Made by a program: the position numbers and the translations under genes. 64,000 nucleotides of DNA, taken from NCBI GenBank assembly GCA_937995985.1, contig CALKIR010000023.1, positions 214,828-278,827 of the forward strand. Reading direction: 5' to 3'. Below are positions 21,411 to 31,471 of this stretch, piece after piece. The notes under the pieces are model-generated. The model made no database searches, was not told where the DNA came from, and saw only the letters and a program-made list of their open reading frames with translations. Source of the DNA: an uncultured Alcaligenaceae bacterium. Its GTDB lineage: Bacteria; Pseudomonadota; Gammaproteobacteria; Burkholderiales; Burkholderiaceae_B. The first letter of the stretch is position 1, and every line of letters starts with the position of its first letter.

Positions 21411-22607
21411 TTATAGATTCGCAAACCGTCCACAGATCCAAGACAACAGGGCACATGCAAAAAGAATAGTAAATAAAGGTAAGGTGCTGTGCGCAGGCCA
21501 CGCGCTGATGGCGATGCCGGCAATGGCTCCAGCAAGCATTTGTAAGGTGCCCATTAATGCCGAGGCACTTCCCAAGCGGCGTTCATGACGGTTCAGGGCC
21601 AGCGCCGCAGAGTTGGGGTTGATCATCCCTAGGGCTCCCATAAAAATAACGAGAATAATCATCGTAAGGGCAAGGTTCAGCCAGCCTAAGGCGCTTAAAA
21701 TGAGGGCAATTATTGCGGTGATGGCCTGCACAAGTTGTGCCGCATAGAGTAGTTGCGAGGGGCGGAATGTGTTCAATAGCCGGGCATTGACTTGAGCCAT
21801 GAGGATAAATGAGGCCGCATTAAGGCCAAATACTAATCCAAAGAGGGAGGGGCTGATGCCAAAGCCCTGAATAAACGCACGGGGTGAGCCACTAATATAG
21901 GCAAACATGCCAGCAGAACCAAAGGCTCCTGCTAAAGAGTAGAGCATAAAGTCACGGTGCGTTAGCAGTAAGGCATAGTTTTTAAAGATAACGCTAGGGC
22001 GAAGCTTTTGTTGACGGTGAATGGGCAGAGTCTCATCCATGTGGCGCCAGCTAAGCAAAAACATAAGCGCAGTATAGGCAGCCATGAAAAAGAAAATGCT
22101 GTGCCAGTCTAAAAATATTAAAAATTGTCCGCCAATGATGGGGGCAAGAATGGGGGTGACACCCATAATAAGCATGAGTATAGATAAGGCCTTAGCGGCA
22201 TCATTAGTGTCGAGACGATCGCGAATGACTGCACGTGGAATCACCATAGGCGCTGCTCCTCCGAATGCTTGCGCGATACGCCAAAAGTAGAGTTCTTGAA
22301 TATTTGCGCTGAGCGCACAGCCAATGGAGGCAATAAAGAAAATGACCAGTCCTGTAAATAAAGGAATGCGTCGGCCGAAACGATCAGAGATAGGCCCGTA
22401 GAATAGTTGGGCTATGGACAGTCCAAGCAAATAGACCGCAAGTGTTCGTTCAATTGCTCCTGCTGAGGTATTGAGGCTCGCTGCCATTGTAGGAAAGGCA
22501 GGCAAGTACATATCTATCGCTATCGGTCCCAAGGCAGAAAGAAAAGCCATGAGAACAAGCCAGGAGGGAAAGGCTCGACCGAAATGTTCAGGCGACTGAT
22601 GTGACAT
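21411..22607 (-). CDS. bcr: Bcr/CflA-family drug-resistance MFS transporter
   Basis: This 398-residue major facilitator protein has about 12 membrane helices. The first loop pair reads YGPISDRFGRRIPLFTGL, the MFS motif A (GxxxDRxGRR), and the opening LGPIAIDMYLPAFPTM is characteristic of the Bcr/CflA group (proton-driven efflux of small drugs, and in some cases cysteine or sulfonamides). It is divergent from cfa. The substrate cannot be inferred. Confidence 0.85.
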   Translation of the reverse strand: MSHQSPEHFGRAFPSWLVLMAFLSALGPIAIDMYLPAFPTMAASLNTSAGAIERTLAVYLLGLSIAQLFYGPISDRFGRRIPLFTGLVIFFIASIGCALSANIQELYFWRIAQAFGGAAPMVIPRAVIRDRLDTNDAAKALSILMLIMGVTPILAPIIGGQFLIFLDWHSIFFFMAAYTALMFLLSWRHMDETLPIHRQQKLRPSVIFKNYALLLTHRDFMLYSLAGAFGSAGMFAYISGSPRAFIQGFGISPSLFGLVFGLNAASFILMAQVNARLLNTFRPSQLLYAAQLVQAITAIIALILSALGWLNLALTMIILVIFMGALGMINPNSAALALNRHERRLGSASALMGTLQMLAGAIAGIAISAWPAHSTLPLFTILFACALLSWICGRFANL

Positions 22608-22757
22608 GGGTAAACCGCTTTCTAAATGGTAAAGTATTGCTTAGAACTATCGCAAAATATGTATTTCAATGCTACAGTGAAATACCGTAAAACAGAGGCT
22701 AATGTTAGCATGCTCGCTTTGTAAAGAGTGAAAAAAACTACTGTTTAGGAGGATGAT

Positions 22758-24017
22758 TTGAGCGCCTTAGCTGCCGTAGAAAAAAAAATTGAAGCCCTGC
22801 CCGTCAAGGTTTATGTAGAGTTGCCCAATGGGCGTGGCATAGGCTCCGTAAGTGACGCAGATATAAAAATAACAATTAAAGACAACAGCACCCTAGCATT
22901 AATTGCTGCGGGACAGGTCGGGGTGATAGGGGAAGCCTATGTGGATGGCAAATTAGAGATTGAAGGCAATATGCGCGATCTGATGCAGGCGGCCGTAGGC
23001 ATTTTACCTGCATCACCGGCTGAGCAAAAAGGCGCAGTTGGTTTATTGCGTTGGATACAGCGGTTACGCTCTTTATGGCGCCATACTATGGAACGTGATG
23101 CCCGACAAATTCAGTTTCATTATGATTTGTCAGATGATTTTTACGCCTTGTGGTTGGATCCCCGTCGGGTATATTCGTGCGCTTACTATCGCACCCCTGA
23201 TATGGATTTAGCTCAAGCGCAAGAGGCTAAGTTGGATCATATTTGTCGTAAGTTGCGCTTGCAGCCAGGTGAGCGCTTTATTGATATTGGCGCTGGTTGG
23301 GGCGGTTTATTATTATGGGCAGCAGAAAATTATGGCGTTGAGGCGATGGGGGTAACCCTATCTCGCAATCAGCATGCCTATGTCAATCGCCTAATCGAAG
23401 AAAAGGGGCTCCAAGGACGGGTGCGCATGGAGCTCTTAGATTATCGCAAAATACCTACCGATCAGCCCTTTGATAAGTTGGCCTCTGTGGGCATGTTTGA
23501 GCATGTTGGACGAGCAAATTTGACAGTTTATTTTCAGCGCTTGGCACAGATGGTTCGTCCTGGTGGTCTTATCATGAATCACGGCATTACCGCGCAGGCG
23601 GTGGACCACCAGCAATTGGGAGCTGGCTTAGGTGATTTTATAGAGCAGTTTATTTTCCCGGGAGGGGAGCTTACTCATATTAGCCACGTTCTGCGTCATC
23701 TGAGCCAAGGAGGCCTAGAGGCCTTGGATGTGGAAAATCTCCGTCCTCATTATGCCCGCACATTATGGGCCTGGAGTGACAGCTTAGAGAGTCAGCTGGA
23801 TGCAGCCCAACGTATTTTAACGGGTGACAATGGGGCGCGTTCGTTGCGCGCATATCGCTTGTATCTTGCTGGCTGCGCCATGGGTTTCGAGCAGGGCTGG
23901 ATTTCTTTGCACCAGATTCTTGCTGCTCATGATGTGGTTCAGGGCAACAGTCACGAGTTGGATTATCCAGAGGGACAGGCCTATCCATGGCGCCGTGATT
24001 ATATGTATGTGGGGTAA
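22758..24017 (+). CDS. cfa: Cyclopropane-fatty-acyl-phospholipid synthase
   Basis: CFA synthase adds a methylene group from SAM to cis double bonds of membrane phospholipids, a stress adaptation. The 419-residue protein has the N-terminal lipid-binding domain and the SAM fold with FIDIGAGWGGLLLWAAE, followed by VGMFEHVG and FIFPGGELTHIS. The start is TTG at 22758, 6 bases after a perfect AGGAGG. A two-codon ORF (ATG ATT TGA) overlaps the start region. Its stop abuts the stop of the convergent glycosyltransferase gene with no base between. Confidence 0.94.
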   Translation: MSALAAVEKKIEALPVKVYVELPNGRGIGSVSDADIKITIKDNSTLALIAAGQVGVIGEAYVDGKLEIEGNMRDLMQAAVGILPASPAEQKGAVGLLRWIQRLRSLWRHTMERDARQIQFHYDLSDDFYALWLDPRRVYSCAYYRTPDMDLAQAQEAKLDHICRKLRLQPGERFIDIGAGWGGLLLWAAENYGVEAMGVTLSRNQHAYVNRLIEEKGLQGRVRMELLDYRKIPTDQPFDKLASVGMFEHVGRANLTVYFQRLAQMVRPGGLIMNHGITAQAVDHQQLGAGLGDFIEQFIFPGGELTHISHVLRHLSQGGLEALDVENLRPHYARTLWAWSDSLESQLDAAQRILTGDNGARSLRAYRLYLAGCAMGFEQGWISLHQILAAHDVVQGNSHELDYPEGQAYPWRRDYMYVG

Positions 24018-25775
24018 TTAGTCGGCTTGAGGGATGCGCAGGAGGCGGAACAGCTCGTTACGATCTCCGCCCCGCCGCCCTTGCCATAATAGTTCCGCTT
24101 GGTGAGGGATAGATTGATTGCGCTCTTCAATGCTGAGTTTGGGTGAAGTTTCTTGCAACCACAAAGCACAGCCACGATGATGGCTAAATTGTAGTTGATT
24201 AAAAACATAAAACGATGCCCGCTGTCCAGGGTTGATGGACGCATAGACGCAATCATTGTTGGTGTTATATTGGGCCAAAGCTAGGCTTAATTCATGCGCT
24301 ACCTCTCTATAGCTGCGTGCATAGTTTAGAGTAGGCATCCACAAGGTGACCAAGAGTAACCAGGTTGTAATCAGCCCTGCAGCAGATAATACCGTGCCGC
24401 GCCAGAGTGACGGGGGGCGACGAGTCAGACGCCAATGCACTAAAAGCAGCCATAATACAGTGCCTGTGGTGGCAATTACCAAGGCAAACCATAATATTTC
24501 AGAGTTAAAGCCTTCGGTTTGCCGTTGGATGCTGCGTGCAATTTTGGGCGGCCATCCTGTTTGTTGTGCTATCCAGCCCAGCCAGACTGTTGCGGCAGTC
24601 AATGAATAACACATAACCGCAAACCAATCGAGGGCATTAATAGCGCCTCGTCTCAGAGTGGGCAGGGCAAAGGCGGCCAATACCGCACTAGGTAGGGCAA
24701 GGAATATGTATTCTGGCTCAAAGGCTTGGGGCATGAGTAGCACCAAAACCAGTCCAAAGAATGCCAAAATAGCAGCTAAGCCAATGTGGGGTGCCCTCCA
24801 CCAGCTGCGCCAATTCCATAGGGCCAAGAGAGCCAGCGGCCAGGTGGGCCATAAAAACCAGAGCAAATCTCGGGTGCTGCTGCTTAGGCTATAGCCACTG
24901 AGTCCTTGAAATTGGTTTAGGTGCCATTGCCACCACGCCTCAACCCATAAGCTATTATGTTGCCACGCAGCAAGGAGCCAAGGCACTATGAGTGCTGCGG
25001 CAATGAGGAGACTAAGCAATAAATAGCGCCTAAAAGCTGCCAGGGCAGGCAGCACAGTAAAGGCAACTAAGCTGCTTAGGAGTAAGGGAATGAATCCAAT
25101 GAGCGCTCGGTTTAAAAAACTAGCGCCTAGAGCAAGGCCGATAAGGAGGGTGGCAATGTAGGGGTACCGCAGCATTAATGCCCAGCCAAAAAACAGCATT
25201 GCGGTGAGCGCTAGACTCAGAGGAACGGCCGAGGTCTCATGAACGCGCCAGATAATTCCAACCGTAGCGACTAAGAGTAACAGACCGGCATCAGCGATCA
25301 TGCGCGCATAATCACGCGGATTTGGCTCCCCTCCAAAAGGCAGGGCTAATGGTTGTGCTGCCCTGGTTTGGGCAAGCATAAACAACGCACGCCAAAAACA
25401 AAAAGTCAGGATCAGGAACCAAAGGATATTGGGCAGTCTGGCGGCCGTAATCGTTGCATCAAGAGGGGATAAAAAAAGTTCTAAAAGAGGCCCAAAGACC
25501 ACTATAGAAAGGCTGCCTGCCCAGCTGGCTAGGGGGCCATTTTGAGGATAAGCAAATGTTCCAATAGAGGGCAGCAGCCAGCTGCTGCCCTGCTCTTGAA
25601 GAGGCGAGAGCATGGTGGCGATGCCAATGACATCATCGCTCTTCCATGGATCACGAAAAAACAGCCCCGCTAAAATATAGACCAAGCCCACACTCACTAA
25701 GAGCCATCGGGGCAGCTTGGATGCAGCTTGTTCGGTGAGCCGAGCGGGTGTGGTGCGGTGTAGGGTGTGATTCAC
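24018..25775 (-). CDS. ArnT/PMT-like membrane glycosyltransferase
   Basis: This 585-residue integral membrane protein has roughly 11-13 hydrophobic helices and then a C-terminal periplasmic domain. Near residue 40 the first loop reads FFRDPWKSDDVIG, which resembles the acidic catalytic loop of GT39/GT83 enzymes that use lipid-linked sugars. Such enzymes modify lipid A or proteins on the outer face of the inner membrane. The acceptor and sugar are unknown. It is transcribed away from rpmE2 and convergent with cfa. Confidence 0.68.
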   Translation of the reverse strand: MNHTLHRTTPARLTEQAASKLPRWLLVSVGLVYILAGLFFRDPWKSDDVIGIATMLSPLQEQGSSWLLPSIGTFAYPQNGPLASWAGSLSIVVFGPLLELFLSPLDATITAARLPNILWFLILTFCFWRALFMLAQTRAAQPLALPFGGEPNPRDYARMIADAGLLLLVATVGIIWRVHETSAVPLSLALTAMLFFGWALMLRYPYIATLLIGLALGASFLNRALIGFIPLLLSSLVAFTVLPALAAFRRYLLLSLLIAAALIVPWLLAAWQHNSLWVEAWWQWHLNQFQGLSGYSLSSSTRDLLWFLWPTWPLALLALWNWRSWWRAPHIGLAAILAFFGLVLVLLMPQAFEPEYIFLALPSAVLAAFALPTLRRGAINALDWFAVMCYSLTAATVWLGWIAQQTGWPPKIARSIQRQTEGFNSEILWFALVIATTGTVLWLLLVHWRLTRRPPSLWRGTVLSAAGLITTWLLLVTLWMPTLNYARSYREVAHELSLALAQYNTNNDCVYASINPGQRASFYVFNQLQFSHHRGCALWLQETSPKLSIEERNQSIPHQAELLWQGRRGGDRNELFRLLRIPQAD

Positions 25776-25786
25776 TGTAAGTGGCC

Positions 25787-25813
25787 TAAAAAAAGCAGCC
25801 TAGGGCTGCTTTT
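25787..25813 (-). terminator. Terminator after rpmE2
   Basis: A 9-bp stem (AAAAGCAGC 25791-25799 with GCTGCTTTT 25805-25813) ends on the minus strand in seven T residues. It lies 20 bases past the rpmE2 stop and just upstream of the glycosyltransferase start. Confidence 0.88.
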
Positions 25814-25832
25814 GTCATTGAGTGCTTAGCAA

Positions 25833-26096
25833 TTAGTTTTTCTTGATAGCCCCAGCAGTACGAGCAAAACGCTGACGGAAGCGTTCTACACGGCCCGTCT
25901 CAACAACGCGCGCCTGTGAGCCTGTGTAAAATGGGTGTGAGTCGGAGGTGACATCACATTTGTATACAGGGTAGGTTTTGCCATCGACTTCGATGGTTTC
26001 GCGAGTTTGAACGGTAGAGCGGGTGATAAACTTTTTGCCGGTTTGTTGATCGAGGAAAACTACCTCGCGGTATTCTGGGTGTATATCTGCTTTCAT
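25833..26096 (-). CDS. rpmE2: 50S ribosomal protein bL31, type B
   Basis: The 87-residue protein starts [20 protein letters not shown] and contains [14 protein letters not shown], typical of bL31. It lacks the zinc-binding cysteine pairs of the A type, so it is the zinc-independent B paralogue, which in other bacteria replaces the A type under zinc limitation. The start is the ATG at 26096, with AAAGG upstream; a longer open frame to 26246 is a random extension. No Zur-like operator was recognised. Confidence 0.93.
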   Translation of the reverse strand: MKADIHPEYREVVFLDQQTGKKFITRSTVQTRETIEVDGKTYPVYKCDVTSDSHPFYTGSQARVVETGRVERFRQRFARTAGAIKKN

Positions 26097-26260
26097 GGCC
26101 TTTTGTCCTGTGATAGCTAAAACGCGCAAGCAAAATGAAAATTGGGCCAAAAAGCTGGCCAGCATAATAAGGTAAAACTTGCCGCGCAAAAACGCTAAGT
26201 TTAAAATCAAATAAATATACCAATAAAACCGCGCTTTGCCAAGCAAGGGGCATTATCCTC

Positions 26261-26941
26261 TCAACCAAGTAGTCCTTCTTCGGCCATAGAGGTCGCATGA
26301 TTAGCCGCTACGATAACATGATCAATCAAGCGAATATCCACTAATGCTAGAGCCTGGGTTAAATGTTGTGTCAGTGCAATATCTGCGGCACTTGCCTCGC
26401 GCGCCCCAGAGGGATGGTTATGGGCTAGAATAATCGCTGCAGCATGATGTTTCAGAGCTGCTTTGACTACTTCGCGAGGATAAATATGAGCTTGATTGAG
26501 GGTGCCCTTGGCAAGGACCTTGGTGGTGATTAGTTGTAATTGGGTGTTTAAAAAAATAGCAATACAGTGCTCAACCGTTAAGTGCCCAAGATGTGCAATG
26601 CAATATCTTTTGACTATCTGTGTCTGGGCAAAACTAGGGGAGTCTTTAAGCTCTTGTTCTAGCGCACGTCGACTTAGTTCGCTCACGGCAAGTATTTCAC
26701 AAGCTTTGGCTAAACCAATTCCTGGCTGTGCCATGAGTTGTTGAGGAGTCGCATGAAGCAATTGGCGTAACCCGCCAAATTGTTGCAATAAGTGTTGGGC
26801 GAATTGCACCACACCATAGTGTCCGTTTCCGGTGCGCAATAGCACGGCAAGCAATTCCGCATCGCTCAGTACATGAGCGCCGTGAGTAAGCAAACGCTCA
26901 CGAGGTTTCAGGGTAGAAAAACTTTTTCTTTGAGACTTCAT
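26261..26941 (-). CDS. radC: RadC-like JAMM/MPN+ protein
   Basis: This 226-residue protein has an N-terminal helix-hairpin-helix-like region (QPGIGLAKACEILAVSEL) and a C-terminal RadC domain with the JAMM metal motif in LAHNHPSGAREASAADI. The radC name is historical and the cellular role is unsettled. The ATG at 26941 (MKSQRKSFSTLKPRERLL) matches the family start; a GTG/ATG 33 bases upstream is unlikely. It is divergent from fkpB-ispH. Confidence 0.9.
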   Translation of the reverse strand: MKSQRKSFSTLKPRERLLTHGAHVLSDAELLAVLLRTGNGHYGVVQFAQHLLQQFGGLRQLLHATPQQLMAQPGIGLAKACEILAVSELSRRALEQELKDSPSFAQTQIVKRYCIAHLGHLTVEHCIAIFLNTQLQLITTKVLAKGTLNQAHIYPREVVKAALKHHAAAIILAHNHPSGAREASAADIALTQHLTQALALVDIRLIDHVIVAANHATSMAEEGLLG

Positions 26942-26991
26942 CTTGCACGCATAAAATAACAGTGGAACAATCAAGTAAAGGATGTCACAAC

Positions 26992-27468
26992 GTGAATGAG
27001 AATGGGGCCATTCGTGGCAAAAGCATCCAAGAGGATTCTTTTGTTACGTTGCATTATCGGATTACCGTATTAAATGGTGAGGTGGCTGGGACTGTATTTA
27101 TTGATACGTTTGCAATGCGTCCCGCAACTTTACAGCTAGGGGTTGGGCAATGGTCGCCTGGACTGGAGCATTGTCTGATTGGTTTGCCCGATCATGGGGA
27201 ATATCATTTTGAATTGACGCCTGCAGAGGCTTATGGAGAACGGAACCCTGCACTGGTACAGTGGGTGTCGCGCACACAGGTAATGCAAAATGCCAGTGCG
27301 GATGCTACGTTTAATCCTGGCGATATGGTTGAGTTTATTGCGCCTAATGGGCAACGTTATGCTGGGGTTCTTAAAACATGGCAAGATGATCAGGCCTTGA
27401 TTGATTTTAATCATCCGTTGGCTGGCGCCCAAATTCGTTTAGATGTAAAAATTTTAGGAATACTATGA
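26992..27468 (+). CDS. fkpB: FKBP-type peptidyl-prolyl isomerase (SlpA/FkpB type)
   Basis: FkpB is a small cytosolic prolyl isomerase/chaperone. The 158-residue protein shows the FKBP core in [21 protein letters not shown] and the [12 protein letters not shown] segment of the SlpA subgroup, including an insert-in-flap domain. GTG at 26992 is preferred because AAAGGA lies 9 bases before it; a GTG at 26962 has no ribosome site. Its TGA overlaps the ispH ATG by 4 bases, a conserved coupling. Confidence 0.92.
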   Translation: MNENGAIRGKSIQEDSFVTLHYRITVLNGEVAGTVFIDTFAMRPATLQLGVGQWSPGLEHCLIGLPDHGEYHFELTPAEAYGERNPALVQWVSRTQVMQNASADATFNPGDMVEFIAPNGQRYAGVLKTWQDDQALIDFNHPLAGAQIRLDVKILGIL

Positions 27469-28445
27469 CACAGCAATCAACAGAACAGGTTTTCACTATT
27501 ACGTTGGCCCAGCCGCGCGGGTTTTGTGCGGGAGTAGACCGGGCTATTGATATCGTAGAGCGTGCACTTGAACTACATGGTAAGCCCATTTATGTGCGTC
27601 ATGAAATTGTTCATAATCGCTATGTGGTAGAAAATTTACGTAAAAAAGGCGCTATTTTTATAAAGGAGTTAGATGAGGCACCTGCCGGTGCTATTGTAGT
27701 TTTTTCTGCCCATGGGGTGTCCTTGGCTGTGCGTCAAGAGGCTGAGCGCAGGGGATTAACGGTGTTTGATGCCACGTGCCCCTTAGTCACCAAGGTCCAC
27801 GTTGAGGTGGCACGTATGCGCCGGGATGGCCGCGAAGTGATCATGATCGGTCATCGTGGCCACCCTGAGGTTGAGGGCACCTTAGGGCAGGCAGATGGGG
27901 GGATGTATTTAGTAGAGACTGTCGAGGATGTGGCGGCACTTGAGGTACAGAATCCTGATCACTTGGCTTTTGTGACTCAAACCACCTTGTCTGTAGATGA
28001 TGCGCATCAGGTTGCTGAGGCGCTGCGACGTCGTTTCCCTTCAATTATCGAGCCTAAAAAGAGTGATATTTGTTATGCCACCCAAAATAGGCAAGATGCG
28101 GTAAAGAAAATGGCGGTGCAGTGCGATGTAGTATTGGTGGTTGGCAGTACAAATAGTTCTAATTCAAATCGCTTGCGTGAGGTAGCAGAGCGTGAAGGGA
28201 CTCCTGCTTATTTATTAGATGATCCAGAGATGGTGCAGCCTGAATGGTTGGCCCATGGGCATCGGATTGGCGTTACTGCGGGGGCTTCTGCTCCAGAAGA
28301 GCTGGTACAGCAGGTAATAGACCGTTTGCGCGAGTTAGGCGCTCAGTCTGTGCGTACCCTAGATGGAGTAGAGGAGAAAATTTCTTTTCCTTTGCCCCGT
28401 GAGTTGTCTCGCAAAATTGCGCAACGTGAAGCGCTTGGAAATTAG
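27465..28445 (+). CDS. ispH: 4-hydroxy-3-methylbut-2-enyl diphosphate reductase
   Basis: IspH makes isopentenyl and dimethylallyl diphosphate in the last step of the MEP isoprenoid pathway. The 326-residue protein has the three conserved cysteines that hold its iron-sulfur cluster: [10 protein letters not shown] near residue 20, [11 protein letters not shown] near 103, and [11 protein letters not shown] near 203. The ATG overlaps the fkpB stop (ATGA). Confidence 0.97.
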   Translation: MTQQSTEQVFTITLAQPRGFCAGVDRAIDIVERALELHGKPIYVRHEIVHNRYVVENLRKKGAIFIKELDEAPAGAIVVFSAHGVSLAVRQEAERRGLTVFDATCPLVTKVHVEVARMRRDGREVIMIGHRGHPEVEGTLGQADGGMYLVETVEDVAALEVQNPDHLAFVTQTTLSVDDAHQVAEALRRRFPSIIEPKKSDICYATQNRQDAVKKMAVQCDVVLVVGSTNSSNSNRLREVAEREGTPAYLLDDPEMVQPEWLAHGHRIGVTAGASAPEELVQQVIDRLRELGAQSVRTLDGVEEKISFPLPRELSRKIAQREALGN

Positions 28446-28480
28446 TCGGTAGGGGTCTGAGGCACCTTGGTGCATATATT

Positions 28481-29809
28481 ATGAAACATAAAAAAAAGTT
28501 TTATTTTTTTATTACTATCCTTGCCCTGGTTGTGGTGCATGGTGTGATCTCGTGGTGGGTTGGTGAGCGGGCAGAGCGTCTTTCGGTTGCTCAAGTTGAA
28601 TATTTCAATGAGCATTTAAAAACGCTTAGCCAAGATACTGGCACCACGATTCATCTTGAGATAGACACTGTGCACCGAGGCATCTGGAGTTCACAGCGGC
28701 TATTAACCCTCACTTGGTCACAGGGCGCAGAAACTCAGCGCTATGTATTTGAGGATGATTTGCAACATGGTCCTTGGCCTTTAGCGCGTCTCAAGAATAA
28801 ACAGTGGCTGCCTGTTATGGCTTATAGCACGATGCATGTGCTTGATCAGGGAGCCGGTCGCGCCTTATTTGAGTGGAGTCAGGGCGCAGAACCGTTGCGC
28901 ATAGAAACTGAAATAGATTGGGGCGGACAATTTAACAGTCAGTGGCAGTGGGCTGCGCTTACTTATGATGCCCCCTCAAAGCGCTTTGTACTAGGTGCTG
29001 GGGAGCTTGATATTAAGAGTATTGGCCAAGGGCTATACCAATTAAAGGGGCAAGCTCCCGCATTTCTATACCAAGAGGGGCAAGAGCAGCTCTCATTAGT
29101 CGAGCCACATGTGCAGTGGATTACTACCGGTCAGCAGGCATTATTAGACGGCCACTTATATGTGGGGGCTGCTGAGCTGGAATGGCATAATGAGGGCACA
29201 ATTTGGCTCGAGCATGTGATGCTTGAATTGACGCAGCAATACGAGGAAGGTTTGTACGATGCTTCAGTCCAAGCCAGTGCCAAAGAGGTAGTGCTTAATA
29301 ATGGCATCAAATTGGGTGCTTTTGATGTGCGCCTGCAGGCTGAGCGTATTGCTGAAAAGATCAGTGCACAAGCCTTTGCTGCCTTAACCGAGGCTCAGCG
29401 CGATAAGCTATGGTTAGACAGTCTAGCCTCTTATCCGCGCTATACCATACATGAGCTAAATTGGGTAAATGCTGGGGGGAAGGCGCGCTTTTCTGGTTTT
29501 TTTGAGTTGGCACCTCGGCTTGGAGATGAATTAGAAAAAGCTGCGTTTAGAGCAGATATTCCTCAACCAGTGCTTGAGCAAGTGATTGCTCAAGAAAAGG
29601 GGGTAACAGGTGCAATGCTCCGGTTGCTGCTCCAAACCTTTATCAAAGAGGGGCAGCGATTGAATGTAATCGAGCTTCAGGATAATGCTTTAAAGGTAGA
29701 TGTGCAGTATGACCAAAGTGCTGATAACTACGTGCTTAATGGCCAGATACATAACAAAAAAGACATGCAGGCCATTTTGTTCAAGTGGTTGCTTTGGTTA
29801 CTGAATTAA
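28481..29809 (+). CDS. DUF945 (YdgA-like) family protein
   Basis: This 442-residue protein begins with a lysine-rich tip and a membrane helix (residues about 7-27), then the DUF945 pattern GERAERLSVAQVEYFNEHL and HRGIWSSQRLLTL. The family is anchored in the inner membrane with a large periplasmic domain and its role is unknown. It ends LNGQIHNKKDMQAILFKWLL. It follows ispH by 35 bases, after a small GCACC/GGTGC palindrome, so co-transcription is possible. Confidence 0.8.
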   Translation: MKHKKKFYFFITILALVVVHGVISWWVGERAERLSVAQVEYFNEHLKTLSQDTGTTIHLEIDTVHRGIWSSQRLLTLTWSQGAETQRYVFEDDLQHGPWPLARLKNKQWLPVMAYSTMHVLDQGAGRALFEWSQGAEPLRIETEIDWGGQFNSQWQWAALTYDAPSKRFVLGAGELDIKSIGQGLYQLKGQAPAFLYQEGQEQLSLVEPHVQWITTGQQALLDGHLYVGAAELEWHNEGTIWLEHVMLELTQQYEEGLYDASVQASAKEVVLNNGIKLGAFDVRLQAERIAEKISAQAFAALTEAQRDKLWLDSLASYPRYTIHELNWVNAGGKARFSGFFELAPRLGDELEKAAFRADIPQPVLEQVIAQEKGVTGAMLRLLLQTFIKEGQRLNVIELQDNALKVDVQYDQSADNYVLNGQIHNKKDMQAILFKWLLWLLN

Positions 29810-29842
29810 ACGGGTTGTCATAACTTGTTTAGTGAGCGCTAT

Positions 29843-30460
29843 TTAGGCGGGCTTTAAGCATAGGTGCTGTAGCCCTGCCTGCTCCAACAATTGGTATAGG
29901 TCATAAACATCTAGGCCCATAACCGAGCTATAGCGACCATTTAAGCGTGTAATAAAGTAACTGGCCTGTCCTTGAATGCCATACCCTCCAGCTTTACCAA
30001 AGGGCTCGCCAGTGGCGCAATATGCTTGTATTTCATGCGCACTCAGTGGGCGAAAAAATACTTCATTGATGCCTAGGCTGGTGTATTGTTTGCCTTGATA
30101 GCTGAGAGCCTGAGCGGTATAAACCCAGTGCTTGCGCCCTGAGAGACGGCTTAGAAAATATTCAGCTTCTTGAGTGCTTTGAGGCTTTCCGAGCACCTCG
30201 GTGTCCAGAGCAACGCAGGTATCAGCGCATAATACAGGCCAGTGAGAATTCAGGCCTTGGTCCTGTATCCACTGAACAGCACGTTGTAGTTTTTCTGCGG
30301 TAGTGCGTTGTGCATAATCTTTGGGATGCTCATTGGGCCGCACAGGCTCGTCCTCACCGTCTGGGCTTGGGACCAATAATACGTCGTGAGCAATATTAAG
30401 CTGGGTGAGAATATCATGGCGCCGCGGGCTTGCCGAGGCAAGATATAGGCGAAGCATCAT
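29843..30460 (-). CDS. maf: Maf nucleoside triphosphate pyrophosphatase (dTTP/UTP type)
   Basis: Maf enzymes hydrolyse non-canonical or excess nucleoside triphosphates to monophosphates. The 205-residue protein has the SASPRR signature near residue 10 and the acidic LCADTCVALDTEVLGKP motif; the SPRR version suggests the YhdE (dTTP/UTP) subgroup. Start is one of two consecutive ATG codons, 30460 or 30457. It follows rsfS by 32 bases with no rlmH between them. Confidence 0.92.
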   Translation of the reverse strand: MMLRLYLASASPRRHDILTQLNIAHDVLLVPSPDGEDEPVRPNEHPKDYAQRTTAEKLQRAVQWIQDQGLNSHWPVLCADTCVALDTEVLGKPQSTQEAEYFLSRLSGRKHWVYTAQALSYQGKQYTSLGINEVFFRPLSAHEIQAYCATGEPFGKAGGYGIQGQASYFITRLNGRYSSVMGLDVYDLYQLLEQAGLQHLCLKPA

Positions 30461-30492
30461 AGGGATACAGGCAGACCAAAATAAATGATTAA

Positions 30493-30867
30493 TTAACGCT
30501 TTTCTATGGGTAGGGGAGCAGTACGGATAGTCTCTAAATCCAGAGGGTGATCCCCCCATAGATCTTCTAGTTGGTAATAGTCGCGAATCACCGCTTGCAT
30601 GCAATGTACTACGATATCACCTAAATCAATCAGTACCCACTCGCCTTCGGCTTCCCCCTCGACAGCGATGACCTCCAGACCATATTTTTTGGCCTCACGA
30701 ACAACCTCATCAGCCATAGAGCGCGCATGTCGGTTCGAAGTCCCTGTGGCGATAAAGACTCGATCAAATAGACTAGTTAATGGACGGGTATCAAAGGCCC
30801 GAATATCATGGGCTTTCATATTTTCAAGGGCGTCCAGAACGATTTTTTCTTGCTGTGCTAAATTCAT
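30493..30867 (-). CDS. rsfS: Ribosomal silencing factor RsfS
   Basis: RsfS binds ribosomal protein uL14 and blocks subunit joining under starvation. The 124-residue protein shows FDTRPLTSLFDRVFIATGTS and the C-terminal EGEWVLIDLGDIVVHCM block of the family. It lies between nadD (16 bases upstream) and maf, as in most proteobacteria except that rlmH is absent here. Confidence 0.95.
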   Translation of the reverse strand: MNLAQQEKIVLDALENMKAHDIRAFDTRPLTSLFDRVFIATGTSNRHARSMADEVVREAKKYGLEVIAVEGEAEGEWVLIDLGDIVVHCMQAVIRDYYQLEDLWGDHPLDLETIRTAPLPIEKR

Positions 30868-30883
30868 GTAGGGCGTATATAAC

Positions 30884-31471
30884 CTATTTTAAATAAAGTT
30901 GATGTTCCTTAATGTACTGCTCAACCTTTGGGTCAAGCAAGCCATCGGTGCAGAGGTGTTGTTTTAAGCGACGGCGGATTTCCGTCGCAGAAATATCTCT
31001 GGGTTCAAAATTAATAGTTTCTATCTTTAAGCCATGTTGGTGCAGGTAAGCCGCTAACTCCTCTGGAGGACACAGTGGTGCACCGGGACGTTGAGCCACT
31101 GCTAAAGTAACCAGGTGTACGATGTCTTGCCATCGATGCCAGGTATGAAAATTTTGTAATTGATCACTGCCTAATAGCCAATAGTAGGTCACTCCTTTTG
31201 GGAGCTGGGTGAGGGTATCTAGAGTATAGGTGGGGCCGCTGCGCTCGAGTTCTATTGTGTTGATAGAAAGCTTAGGGCAGTCTTCTATAGCGAGCTGCAA
31301 CATGGCCAGGCGGTCTTGTGGACGGCCTTTTAGGGGAGCTCGCTGCCATGGGTTGGCAGCAGGGATCAACTCGACCTTATCGAGCCCTAAGTCATCAATG
31401 GCTTGCTGAGCTAATGCAATATGAGCCCGATGCACCGGATCAAAACTGCCGCCTAATAACCCGATCTTCAT
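30884..31471 (-). CDS. nadD: Nicotinate-nucleotide adenylyltransferase
   Basis: NadD makes deamido-NAD from nicotinate mononucleotide and ATP. The 195-residue protein has the nucleotidyltransferase motif [12 protein letters not shown] at residues 7-18 and [10 protein letters not shown] near residue 165. The ATG at 31471 overlaps the hemF TGA (ATGA), favouring it over the ATG at 31477. Confidence 0.96.
   Translation of the reverse strand: MKIGLLGGSFDPVHRAHIALAQQAIDDLGLDKVELIPAANPWQRAPLKGRPQDRLAMLQLAIEDCPKLSINTIELERSGPTYTLDTLTQLPKGVTYYWLLGSDQLQNFHTWHRWQDIVHLVTLAVAQRPGAPLCPPEELAAYLHQHGLKIETINFEPRDISATEIRRRLKQHLCTDGLLDPKVEQYIKEHQLYLK

Noticed and set aside
30730..30745. tRNA-like T-loop (GGTTCGAAGTCC)
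   Set aside because: It is inside rsfS and no cloverleaf can be drawn around it. No tRNA gene was found in the window.
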